Program-made: the position numbers and the translations under genes | Part shown: positions 1-6,747 of the stretch, in pieces | Layout: each line of letters begins with the position of its first letter | Numbering within the stretch: the first letter of the stretch is position 1 | The notes under the pieces: generated by a model | Database searches by the model: none | Told to the model about the DNA's origin: nothing | Seen by the model: only the letters and a program-made list of their open reading frames with translations | From: Rickettsiales bacterium | Lineage (GTDB): Bacteria; Pseudomonadota; Alphaproteobacteria; Rickettsiales; UBA1997 | NCBI GenBank assembly: GCA_947505885.1 | Contig: CANNMN010000014.1 | Span: 1 to 14,019, forward strand | Length of the DNA stretch: 14,019 nt | Direction: 5' to 3'

Positions 1-147
1 GGCAAGAAAATTAACACGCGCGATTTCGACGGTAATCCAAACAAAGTTTCGGAAATGGATGCTCTCGTTGCTTATTTGCAAACACTCGGAACTTTTGTTG
101 ATTTCGTAAAATTTGATCACGTCATCGAACAAGAAAATAAAAAGTAA
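1..147 (+). CDS. ccoO: cbb3-type cytochrome c oxidase subunit II (CcoO), C-terminal 48 residues only
   Basis: The first 48 codons of the window, in frame 1, are the tail of a gene whose start lies to the left. They contain an EMDALVAYLQTLGT segment, the usual C-terminal helix of CcoO, the membrane-anchored mono-haem c subunit that passes electrons to the CcoN catalytic subunit. The haem motif itself is outside the window. The stop codon TAA at 145-147 is followed by the ccoQ ATG at 149, and ccoP follows ccoQ, so the canonical order O-Q-P supports the call. The piece is too short to judge anything about catalysis. Confidence 0.9.
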   Translation, partial: GKKINTRDFDGNPNKVSEMDALVAYLQTLGTFVDFVKFDHVIEQENKK

Positions 148-148
148 A

Positions 149-298
149 ATGCTTGAAACTTTCATTCTCCTAGCTCCAACGCTTGCAACAATTTTTTTCT
201 TTCTTGTTTTTTGCTACGTGATTTACGCCGTTTGCAAAAAGGGAACGAATAAAAAGTTCGACCAATATTCAAAAATTCCTCTCAATGACCGAGATTAA
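149..298 (+). CDS. ccoQ: cbb3-type cytochrome c oxidase subunit CcoQ (small membrane subunit)
   Basis: This 49-residue protein has one hydrophobic segment at about residues 5-26, then a basic Lys/Arg-rich stretch and an acidic end (KIPLNDRD). That is the normal size and layout of CcoQ, a single-span accessory subunit that helps stabilise the cbb3 oxidase and its interaction with CcoP. An in-frame open stretch reaches back to 113, but ATG 149 is preferred: it lies one base after the ccoO stop and gives the typical N-terminus. The 3' end overlaps ccoP by 14 bases, so the two are probably translationally coupled. Sequence conservation in CcoQ is weak, so position in the operon carries much of the call. 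Confidence 0.85.
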   Translation: MLETFILLAPTLATIFFFLVFCYVIYAVCKKGTNKKFDQYSKIPLNDRD

Positions 299-1142
299 TA
301 AAGATCAAAACGACGCTCCTAAAACTACTGGACATGATTGGGATGGCATTTCCGAATATAACATTCCGGCGCCACGTTGGTGGTTAATCACCTGGATCAT
401 CTGCATTATTTGGGCAATGATTTATTGGTTCTTTTATCCAACTTGGCCAACTCCAGGTGGCAATTCTAAAGGATCTTTAAGTTGGTCTGGAAAGTCGCAA
501 CTTGCGGAAACGCAGGCTGAAATTGACGTAATAAAATCCGTCCATTTGCAGAAAATTTCTAAAATGACTCCGCAAGAAATTCAGCAAGATCCACAATTAA
601 TGGAGTTTGCCCTAAATGGTGGCCGCTCTGCTTTCAAAGAAAATTGTGCCGCTTGTCACGGTTCTGGCGCGCAAGGCTCAAAAGGATTTCCAAATTTAAA
701 TGACGACGATTGGCTTTGGGGCGGCACTCTCGACCAAATTCAAAAAACCCTTAACTATGGCATTAGATCTGGTCATGACAAATCGTTCAACAGCCAAATG
801 CCTTCCTTTGGCTTGGATAAAATTTTAACGAAAGATGAAATTAAATCTGTCGCCGAGCACGTAATGTCGCTGTCTGATTCCAAATTAAAAAACGAAGCTG
901 GTGAAAAAATATTTGCCGCAAATTGCGCTGTTTGTCACGGAGCAAATGGCAAAGGCGGCAGGTTAGTCGGTGCACCAAACTTATCTGACGCCATCTGGCT
1001 TTATGGCAACAAAAAGTCGGACATTCTTTACTCAATTTATTACGCTCGCGCCGGGGTAATGCCTTACTGGTCTGGAAGATTAGACGACAACACCATTAAG
1101 CAGCTCACGCTTTACGTGCACTCGCTCGGTGGTGGAGAGTAG
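285..1142 (+). CDS. ccoP: cbb3-type cytochrome c oxidase subunit III (CcoP), di-haem cytochrome c
   Basis: CcoP is the membrane-anchored di-haem c subunit that takes electrons from the bc1 complex or soluble cytochrome c and passes them towards CcoO/CcoN, the high-affinity terminal oxidase used at low oxygen. The 285-residue protein has a cytoplasmic N-terminus with the typical HDWDGI...NIPAPRWW signature at about residues 17-33, one membrane span at about 33-51, then two cytochrome c domains. Haem motifs are CAACH (121-125) and CAVCH (214-218). Likely axial methionines are Met172 (QMPSF) and Met259 (VMPYW). Length and features are complete. No ccoG, ccoH, ccoI or ccoS follows within the window; the next gene is metA, 116 bases downstream. 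Confidence 0.96.
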   Translation: MTEINKDQNDAPKTTGHDWDGISEYNIPAPRWWLITWIICIIWAMIYWFFYPTWPTPGGNSKGSLSWSGKSQLAETQAEIDVIKSVHLQKISKMTPQEIQQDPQLMEFALNGGRSAFKENCAACHGSGAQGSKGFPNLNDDDWLWGGTLDQIQKTLNYGIRSGHDKSFNSQMPSFGLDKILTKDEIKSVAEHVMSLSDSKLKNEAGEKIFAANCAVCHGANGKGGRLVGAPNLSDAIWLYGNKKSDILYSIYYARAGVMPYWSGRLDDNTIKQLTLYVHSLGGGE

Positions 1143-1205
1143 ATAAAATCGCTTTTGCCACAAAGCTTCTCTAAATACCGAGCAGAAAAAATTTAAAGAA
1201 ATATG

Positions 1206-1232
1206 ATGCCCGGCTCTGAGGCCATTTTTATT
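1206..1232 (+). terminator. possible weak terminator after ccoP
   Basis: The segment at 1206-1225 can fold with outer arms ATG.CC and GG.CAT (one C-C mismatch) around a GGCTCTGA loop, and it is followed by a T-rich run (TTTTTATTT). It lies in the 116-base gap between ccoP and metA, where a terminator would be expected if the methionine genes form a separate unit. The stem is short and imperfect, so this is a weak call. Confidence 0.25.
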
Positions 1233-1243
1233 TAAAATTACAC

Positions 1244-1250
1244 AAAGGAG
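1244..1250 (+). promoter_or_regulatory. strong Shine-Dalgarno of metA
   Basis: AAAGGAG ends 8 bases before the metA ATG at 1259 and fixes that start. It stands out because most other genes in this window have no recognisable Shine-Dalgarno sequence, which fits a foreign origin for the methionine pair. Confidence 0.8.
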
Positions 1251-1258
1251 TTAGTTGG

Positions 1259-2170
1259 ATGCCAATCAAAATCCCTGATCACCTGCCGGCAAAAAACATT
1301 TTAGGTAAAGAAAATGTTTTTGTTATGGATGAGAGCCAGGCGTTTCATCAAGACATACGCCCATTGCGGGTCGTTATTCTTAACTTGATGCCTACAAAGG
1401 AAATAACAGAAACACAAATACTACGATTATTAGCGAATACACCGCTGCAAGTTGAGTTTGTCTTGCTGCACCCCAAAACACATACCTCGAAAAATACATC
1501 CACTGATCATCTGGAAGCTTTTTATAAAACATTTGATGACATTAAGCATGAACGGTTTGATGGAATGATTATAACGGGGGCGCCGGTAGAACAGCTTGAG
1601 TTCGAGGAAGTAAGTTATTGGGAAGAGTTGCGGCAAATTATGGATTGGAGCAAGAAATTTGTGACCTCAACGCTTCACATATGTTGGGCAGCTCAAGCCG
1701 GACTAAATCACCATTACGGTGTGAAAAAATATTCATTGGATAAAAAGTTATTTGGAGTTTTCCGACACACCATCAGTTGCAACAATGTTGTGCTTTTGAG
1801 AGGTTTCGATGAGGAGTTTTATGTGCCACAATCTCGTCATACTGAAGTGCGACGCGAAGATATTGAGCGAATTGAGGGTGTTGAAATTTTATCAGAGTCT
1901 GATGAGGCCGGTGTTTACATCGTATCATCAAATGGAGGTAAGCAAATTTTCGTTACAGGTCATTCGGAATATGATCCGTTAACGCTTAAGCTGGAATATG
2001 ATCGAGATGTAGATAGGGGCTTTGACATCGCTATCCCGAGCAATTATTATCCCAACAATGACGCGACGCAGGTACCAGTCTCTAAATGGCGAGCGCATGC
2101 AAATTTATTATTTTCCAACTGGCTCAATTATTATGTTTATCAAAAAACACCTTTTGACTGGAACATTTAA
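1259..2170 (+). CDS. metA: Homoserine O-acyltransferase, MetA family, predicted acetyl-CoA type
   Basis: The enzyme acylates the homoserine hydroxyl, the first committed step of methionine synthesis. The 303-residue protein lines up end to end with E. coli MetA (recalled sequence), including the NLMP, EHL/DHL, TSTL and NWLNYYVYQ segments. The catalytic set is present: Cys142 in [10 protein letters not shown], and His235 and Glu237 in TGHSEYD. At position 111, next to TGAPV, the residue is Glu where E. coli has Gly. Published work on Bacillus cereus MetA showed Glu111 goes with acetyl-CoA use and Gly with succinyl-CoA, so O-acetylhomoserine is the predicted product despite the family's usual succinyltransferase label. 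It starts from a strong Shine-Dalgarno and is followed after 26 bases by a MetI-like gene. I saw no SAM-II riboswitch upstream. Confidence 0.95.
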   Translation: MPIKIPDHLPAKNILGKENVFVMDESQAFHQDIRPLRVVILNLMPTKEITETQILRLLANTPLQVEFVLLHPKTHTSKNTSTDHLEAFYKTFDDIKHERFDGMIITGAPVEQLEFEEVSYWEELRQIMDWSKKFVTSTLHICWAAQAGLNHHYGVKKYSLDKKLFGVFRHTISCNNVVLLRGFDEEFYVPQSRHTEVRREDIERIEGVEILSESDEAGVYIVSSNGGKQIFVTGHSEYDPLTLKLEYDRDVDRGFDIAIPSNYYPNNDATQVPVSKWRAHANLLFSNWLNYYVYQKTPFDWNI

Positions 2171-2196
2171 ACGATGCCGCATGCCGAGAGCAACTT

Positions 2197-3369
2197 ATGA
2201 GTAAGATAAAAATAGAAAGCCGTTTAGCGCAAATAGGCTCTGTCTCGGAACCGATTACCGGAGCCGTGAGCTTCCCCATTTATCAATCAACAGCGTTTCG
2301 CCATCCTCGCTTGGGTCAGAGCACAGGTTTTGATTATGCACGAACTAAAAGCCCAACACGCACAGTGCTTGAACAAGCTATAGCCGAGCTTGAAAGCGGA
2401 GATGCTGGCTTTGCCAGCAGTTCAGGCATGGCTTCCCTTCAAACTATTTTTGCTCTTTTTAGTCAGGGAGATCATTTGCTTGTATCGCTTGATCTCTACG
2501 GAGGCACATATCGCCTGCTTGAAAAGGTGATTAGTCGATTTGGCGTGACCGCTACTTATGTTGACACAAATGATTTAAAAGCATTAGAAGCAAATCTTCA
2601 GCAAGGGACAAAAGCTGTTTTAATTGAAACGCCAACTAACCCGCTGATGATGATAACTGATTTATCAAAAGTATGTGCCTGGGCAAAGAGCCGCGGTCTT
2701 ATTTCCATTGTTGACAACACTTTGTTAACGCCATTTTTTCAGCGCCCGCTTGAGCTTGGTGCTGATATTGTCATTCACAGCGCAACTAAATACTTAGGTG
2801 GACATAATGATGTACTTGCAGGATTAATCGTAACTAAAGGAAAGGATCTGTCAGAGCGCATCGCTTTTTTACATAATACGATAGGTGCCGTATTAGGACC
2901 TCAAGATAGCTGGCTGATGATGAGAGGAATGAAAACGTTAGCCCTTCGGATGGAGCGTCACCAATTCAATGCAATAAAAATGGCTTCGTTTCTTTCAAAG
3001 CACCCAATGGTCGACCAGGTTTACTACCCGGGTTTAGAAAACCATCCGCATTACGATATTCAAAAATGTCAATCCTCTGGCAATACGGGAATTCTTTCAT
3101 TTAAAATGAAAGATGCCCGCAGTATTGAATCAATTTTACGCAACATTCGTTTAATTGCTTTTGCTGAAAGTTTAGGAGGTGTTGAATCTTTGATGACCTA
3201 TCCCGCTGTGCAAACACACGCCGACATTCCAGAAGAAATTCGCCGTCAAATTGGTGTGGATGATAGATTGTTACGCTTCTCTGTGGGGATTGAGCACATA
3301 GACGATTTGATTGCTGATATTTCTAGAGCTTTCGATGTTGCGCAAAATGAATTGGCGGCAAGCGTCTAA
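2197..3369 (+). CDS. metI: MetI-like PLP enzyme: cystathionine gamma-synthase / O-acetylhomoserine sulfhydrylase
   Basis: This 390-residue Cys/Met-metabolism PLP enzyme acts on activated homoserine with cysteine or sulfide to give cystathionine or homocysteine. Visible features are the tetramer/cofactor segment YARTKSPTR (47-55), SSGMA (75-79), the ring-stacking Tyr101 in DLYGGTY, ETPTNPL (144-150), Asp173 in IVDNT, and the Schiff-base Lys198 in HSATKYLGGH. The C-terminal segment FAESLGGVESL...THADIPEEIR is typical. The GESTGFDY-like N-terminal block and RLLRFSVGIEH resemble recalled B. subtilis MetI closely, more than E. coli MetB. Paired with an acetyl-type MetA, it would complete an acetylhomoserine route. 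The start ATG has only a GAGAG 6 bases upstream. The choice between cystathionine synthase and direct sulfhydrylation cannot be settled from sequence; metB or metY-type naming is possible. Confidence 0.9.
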   Translation: MSKIKIESRLAQIGSVSEPITGAVSFPIYQSTAFRHPRLGQSTGFDYARTKSPTRTVLEQAIAELESGDAGFASSSGMASLQTIFALFSQGDHLLVSLDLYGGTYRLLEKVISRFGVTATYVDTNDLKALEANLQQGTKAVLIETPTNPLMMITDLSKVCAWAKSRGLISIVDNTLLTPFFQRPLELGADIVIHSATKYLGGHNDVLAGLIVTKGKDLSERIAFLHNTIGAVLGPQDSWLMMRGMKTLALRMERHQFNAIKMASFLSKHPMVDQVYYPGLENHPHYDIQKCQSSGNTGILSFKMKDARSIESILRNIRLIAFAESLGGVESLMTYPAVQTHADIPEEIRRQIGVDDRLLRFSVGIEHIDDLIADISRAFDVAQNELAASV

Positions 3370-3497
3370 CAACATCACCGTTTAGAGCCGCATCGATACG
3401 ATTAATTTCTTGCGGACTCATGTAAATCAAGGTTTCGGCAGATGAAGAGTTTTGAATTTAGGCCTGGGTTAAATTGGGTGAATTTTTAGAAGTGCCT

Positions 3498-4286
3498 TTA
3501 AAATCCAACTCTGCCAACCCCAGGCAATTTCAAGGCCGGACGCAGAAAATCTACGCCAAAGGAAAGGCCAATAATATTGATTTCGAGCCCTTCGACCAAT
3601 CCTAAAATTATTCCAAACATTCCAAAAAAAGAAAATTGCACGCCGGTTTTTGATTCAGAAATCGCAAAAAATTTCACGCCATTTTTGTCGCAAAGCCAAT
3701 CTTTGCCAATCGCATTGTTTGGCAGCGCAATTTTTAAATCGGGAATTTTACGAATAACATGCGAGAGAAAAGTGTTACTGTTGGGGCCTGGGTAAGCTCG
3801 GTAGAATTTTTGGTAAGGGTAAGATTTGGTCGCTGCTTGAATTTGCGGAATTAATTTTTCAGCTTCTTCGCCCGCGGCAGAATAAATAATTTCTGGTCTC
3901 GCGTCAAACCAACGGCGGTCGGGCTGGTCGGGCTTCACCACCACAACTCCGTCGGCGCCAAAATAAGTGCCCCACAAAACCACCTGATAAACTAAATAGC
4001 TTTCAGCGTTTTTTTCTTTGGTGGCAATCCAAGTGTGCTGACTGAATTTGCCGCGCCACGAATAGGCTTTGGCGCTGTAAAATTGCACTTGCGCTTCTGG
4101 CGTTTCTTGGGGCGGAGCTACTAAATTGGTGCTTTCGCGACTGGCTTTGTCCCACGTATTTGTTCCCGCTTTCGGATTAAAATAAATCAACGCGAAGGTA
4201 AAAAGAATCAGAAGCAAAAGAAGCATTTTTGATTTCCTGGTTTGAATTGATTTTAGAAGAATTTTTAGTTTGGAAAGTTCGTTCAT
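3498..4286 (-). CDS. DUF3750 family membrane-anchored protein, function unknown
   Basis: The 262-residue protein has a basic N-terminus, one hydrophobic span at about residues 21-36 and an exported or periplasmic body. Landmarks that I recognise as the DUF3750 family are HTWIATK (84-90), PDRRWF (122-127), a YPGPNSNTF block (165-173), AIGKDWL (192-198), and a glycine-rich hydrophobic end (FGMFGIILGLVEGLEINIIGLSFG split over 221-245) finishing in LKLPGVGRVGF. The family has no known activity. The invariant His, Asn and Ser residues hint at an NlpC/P60- or papain-like fold, but no catalytic Cys is evident at the NSNTF site, so this is only a thought. The start ATG overlaps the stop of a possible 42-codon ORF (ATGA). 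It is the last gene of the - strand run and converges on metI. Confidence 0.75.
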   Translation of the reverse strand: MNELSKLKILLKSIQTRKSKMLLLLLILFTFALIYFNPKAGTNTWDKASRESTNLVAPPQETPEAQVQFYSAKAYSWRGKFSQHTWIATKEKNAESYLVYQVVLWGTYFGADGVVVVKPDQPDRRWFDARPEIIYSAAGEEAEKLIPQIQAATKSYPYQKFYRAYPGPNSNTFLSHVIRKIPDLKIALPNNAIGKDWLCDKNGVKFFAISESKTGVQFSFFGMFGIILGLVEGLEINIIGLSFGVDFLRPALKLPGVGRVGF

Positions 4287-4411
4287 TTTGTGGAATGAAT
4301 TTCAATTTTAGCTTCGAGGTGAAAATTCGCTGAGAAATCCGACAAACTATTAAGAATTACTTCGATGGAAGGGAATTTAAAGCGCGTTAAGCTTTTCAAA
4401 TTTACCCCCAC
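4283..4411 (-). CDS. possible small ORF (42 residues, GTG start) coupled to the DUF3750 gene
   Basis: On the - strand a GTG at 4409-4411 opens 42 codons and stops at 4283-4285, overlapping the DUF3750 start as ATGA. An AAGGTG at 4420-4425 sits 8 bases upstream, a good ribosome-binding spacing. The product (starting MGVNLKSLTR, ending EIHSTK) is a soluble-looking mix of hydrophobic and charged residues, with no motif I know. Open stretches of this length arise by chance in AT-rich DNA, so the ribosome site and the coupling are the main evidence. It could also be the end of a longer broken gene: a second open stretch in another frame (4402-4518) ends exactly at a run of five G and would fuse to it if the run were one base longer. 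Confidence 0.3.
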   Translation of the reverse strand: MGVNLKSLTRFKFPSIEVILNSLSDFSANFHLEAKIEIHSTK

Positions 4412-4582
4412 CCAAAATTCACCTTAAAACCGGCTGAATTCTTATGCCGCATCTCGCTTTGATTATAATTTATTGTTGTTCTTGGATCACTGTGCACCGC
4501 AATTTTGTTAAGGATGGACTAAATATTCGCCGACAGTAGTTAGAGAGCCAAACGATCAAAATCGTAAATAGATTGATGATTT
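4287..4582. other. 296-base gap between the bioF-like gene and the DUF3750 gene
   Basis: No tRNA, terminator or clear promoter is visible. The only coding-like content is on the - strand: the 42-codon GTG ORF next to DUF3750, and an adjoining 38-codon open stretch at 4402-4518 with internal ATG 4450-4452, ending ...GFKVNFGWG. Together they may be a decayed gene or may be chance. The + strand frames are closed by many stops. Confidence 0.5.
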
Positions 4583-5728
4583 TTATAAATTTTCAAGAGT
4601 TTCGATTAGGGCTTTTGCAAGTTTTTTAATCTGAGTTTTTTTGTGCTCAGAGGAAAAAGTAATACGTAAACGTGCTCTGTTTTTCTCAACTGTAGGCGGT
4701 CTTATGGCAGAGATTAAGAATCCCAGCTCTTCAAGTTTTGCGGCAATTTTTACAACCCTCGAACTGTCGCCAAGAATTATTGGAACGATTGCGGTTTCGG
4801 GCTTTGGCAAATTCATTAAATGGCAAAAATACTCAGCATTTTTTAGAACTTTTTTCCCGATATTTTTCTTTTCGATTATTTTTAATGAGGCGATTATAGC
4901 GGCTAATATTGAGGGAGGAAGAGCGGTAGAGTAGATTACTGGCTTGGCGAAAAGACGGAGGTAATCAATTAAAGCTTGCTCGCCCGCAACGTAGCCTCCG
5001 AGTGCGCCAACAGCTTTGGAGAGAGTGCCAAGCTTGATCTCTGGCCTAGCAAAGTTTTGATTTTGCAAGCAAGAATCTAGAGGTTTCGACTTCGCTCTAC
5101 CGGAGATAAGAAGCGGGGGAAGAAATAAATCGTGAGCGGCATCTGAAACTAAAATCGCGTCAAATTCCTCAGCAAGATTTAGTAATTCTTCGATCTTTCC
5201 CAAGTCTCCATCCATTGAAAACACTGTCTCGGTGAGAATTAAACATTTCTTAAACTTAGCACGATTCTCCAGCAAAATCCTTCGTGCATGAGCAACGTCA
5301 TTGTGCAAAAAACGAATTAATTTCGCGCCAGAAAGTTTCACGCCGTCAATTAAGCTGGAGTGAATTAAGCGATCGGCAACGATTAAATCACCTTCACAAA
5401 CAAGTGCGGGAATAACGCCAATCGAGCAGGCGTAGCCAGAAGAAAAGACGATTGAATCGTCACATTTTTTCATCAGCGCGATTTGTTTTTCTAATTTTGT
5501 GTAGAGCGAATTATTTCCGCTAATGTAGCGCGAACCGCCTGATCCGATTCCATATTTCTTAATCGCGTCACTAGCCGCCTTTTTCACCGCAACATTTTGC
5601 GACAGGCCAAAATAATCATTAGAAGCAAAAGAGATTAGGTTCTTGTAGGCGACGTCAGCCTCTACCATTTTGCGGTAAAGATTTTTTTCTTTGAGGGATT
5701 CAATCGCCTCGGCGTAAATTTTTTTCAC
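4583..5728 (-). CDS. bioF: 8-amino-7-oxononanoate synthase-like (BioF family, alpha-oxoamine synthase)
   Basis: Fold-type I PLP enzyme of the alpha-oxoamine synthase family. BioF condenses pimeloyl-thioester with alanine in biotin synthesis. From the GTG at 5726-5728 the protein has 381 residues, the usual BioF length, and begins KKIYAEAIESL...NLYRKM as the family does. An upstream TTG at 5797 would add 23 residues of hydrophobic sequence partly made of a 9-base repeat, which I consider unlikely. Numbering from that TTG, landmarks are SNDYFGLS (59-66), GSGGSRYISG (85-94), His146 in HSSLIDG, Asp219 and His222 in SDAAH, and Schiff-base Lys261 in GTLSKAVGALGGY. HSSLIDG favours BioF over 5-aminolevulinate synthase or KBL. 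The DxAH-to-Lys spacing is about ten residues longer than in E. coli BioF. No other biotin gene is adjacent. Confidence 0.8.
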   Translation of the reverse strand: MKKIYAEAIESLKEKNLYRKMVEADVAYKNLISFASNDYFGLSQNVAVKKAASDAIKKYGIGSGGSRYISGNNSLYTKLEKQIALMKKCDDSIVFSSGYACSIGVIPALVCEGDLIVADRLIHSSLIDGVKLSGAKLIRFLHNDVAHARRILLENRAKFKKCLILTETVFSMDGDLGKIEELLNLAEEFDAILVSDAAHDLFLPPLLISGRAKSKPLDSCLQNQNFARPEIKLGTLSKAVGALGGYVAGEQALIDYLRLFAKPVIYSTALPPSILAAIIASLKIIEKKNIGKKVLKNAEYFCHLMNLPKPETAIVPIILGDSSRVVKIAAKLEELGFLISAIRPPTVEKNRARLRITFSSEHKKTQIKKLAKALIETLENL

Positions 5729-5732
5729 CGTT

Positions 5733-5759
5733 AGAAGAATTGGAAGAATTAGAAGAATA
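5733..5759 (+). repeat. three tandem 9-base units just upstream of the likely bioF start
   Basis: AGAAGAATT, GGAAGAATT and AGAAGAATA follow each other without gaps. Read on the - strand they form a pyrimidine-rich tract ending four bases before the probable GTG start of the bioF-like gene. If translation began further upstream they would encode a hydrophobic ILLILPILL-type stretch. Confidence 0.8.
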
Positions 5760-5859
5760 TTAAATTGCTTGTTCCTTAGTAAGGTTATCACCCACAAAAC
5801 TAGACATTATTTTCCCGAATTCAGAGCATCTTGAATTCTTCCCGGAAGTAATCATTTCA

Positions 5860-6570
5860 TTACCTATCCAACTCTTTCGACAAAAGATTCAGCAATTGAA
5901 TCGAAAAATTTTGCGCGCGTTCGTTGAAGTAGTTAATTTTTGCACTAAAAATATTGTAGAAAAAAACCGCAGGAATTGCAGCGAATAAACCAACCGCAGT
6001 AGCAAGCAAAGCCTCGGCAATTCCTGGCGCAACGACAGCAAGACTGGTATTTTTGCTCGCGGCAATTCCTTGGAATGAGCTCATGATTCCCCACACCGTA
6101 CCAAACAAACCAACGAATGGAGCAGACGAGCCAACGATCGCCAAAAAGTTCAAACCATTTTCTAACTTGTGCATCGATTGATTTACCGCCACTTGCATCA
6201 TGCTTGTCAAACGCTCTTTGAGTGAAGATTTTCTATCCTCACCGCTCGCCATAATTTGTTTAATATTGCTCGCTTTCCACTCGGTGATGCAATTAACAAA
6301 AACCCGCGCCAATGGGTGATTATCATGCTCTTTGGCTTGGGCATAAATCACCTCCAAAGTTTCACCACTTTCGAACAAACCTTCAAAATGATCAGAGCGA
6401 CTAAGTAGAATTCTAAACTTAATCAGCTTGTCAAAAATAATCGTCCACGACCAGAGAGATGCCGCGACAAGCATTAACATCACCATTTGCACAACAATGT
6501 CGGCATGGGCGATTAAATTAATGAGTGAGAAAGATGTGAATTTGTCCATGTTATTCAAATAAATCGGCAT
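5860..6570 (-). CDS. tolQ: TolQ, inner-membrane proton-channel subunit of the Tol-Pal system
   Basis: TolQ forms, with TolR, the proton-driven motor that powers TolA and Pal during outer-membrane constriction and maintenance. The 236-residue protein has the family layout: one membrane span at about 23-45, a long cytoplasmic loop, then two spans at about 141-165 and 176-208. The hallmark PFVGLFGTVWGIMSSF lies at 151-166 and APGIAEALLATAVGL at 181-195. ExbB is the main alternative, but LIAHADIVVQMVML and SLWSWTIIF near the N-terminus are TolQ-like. The first ATG is used here; Met8 (MDKFTSF) is an equally good start, and neither has a clear Shine-Dalgarno. A stop codon lies just upstream in frame. 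No tolR or tolA is next to it, which is unusual. Confidence 0.93.
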   Translation of the reverse strand: MPIYLNNMDKFTSFSLINLIAHADIVVQMVMLMLVAASLWSWTIIFDKLIKFRILLSRSDHFEGLFESGETLEVIYAQAKEHDNHPLARVFVNCITEWKASNIKQIMASGEDRKSSLKERLTSMMQVAVNQSMHKLENGLNFLAIVGSSAPFVGLFGTVWGIMSSFQGIAASKNTSLAVVAPGIAEALLATAVGLFAAIPAVFFYNIFSAKINYFNERAQNFSIQLLNLLSKELDR

Positions 6571-6747
6571 GAGTGCCGGTTCTAACGCAAATTATTTCGC
6601 TGCCAGTCAGTAACCGATAAAACGATAAATAGCCTGACTCAATGTGTAAATCTCCTAGATGCTTTAATTAACAAAAAAGTTTTTGATCGGGATATTTAAG
6701 TTTATGCGAAATCAGTTTTGCCCTCTCATTTTAAAAAAATGAAGTTT

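Noticed and set aside
1179..1207. sigma-70 promoter for metA with TATGAT as the -10
   Set aside because: The hexamer 17 bases upstream (CGAGCA) is a poor -35 match and the region is simply AT-rich, so the call has no real support.
1143..1258. SAM-II or other methionine riboswitch upstream of metA
   Set aside because: SAM-II elements are common before metA in alphaproteobacteria, but I could not find the expected pseudoknot pattern (GC-rich stem with an A-rich loop ending just before the Shine-Dalgarno) in this gap.
5729..5797. N-terminal hydrophobic extension of the bioF-like protein from the TTG at 5797
   Set aside because: BioF proteins are soluble and begin close to the KKIYAEAI segment; the extension is partly encoded by a 9-base repeat and has no ribosome site.
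5817..5838. GAATTCA/TGAATTC inverted repeat between tolQ and the bioF-like gene as a terminator
   Set aside because: The stem is AT-dominated and GAATTC is itself a palindrome, so the match is largely trivial; no T tract follows on the - strand.
6726..6742. terminator just after ftsK (TCATTTT/AAAATGA hairpin)
   Set aside because: The stem is nearly all A-T pairs and is followed on the - strand by GAGGGC, not a T run.
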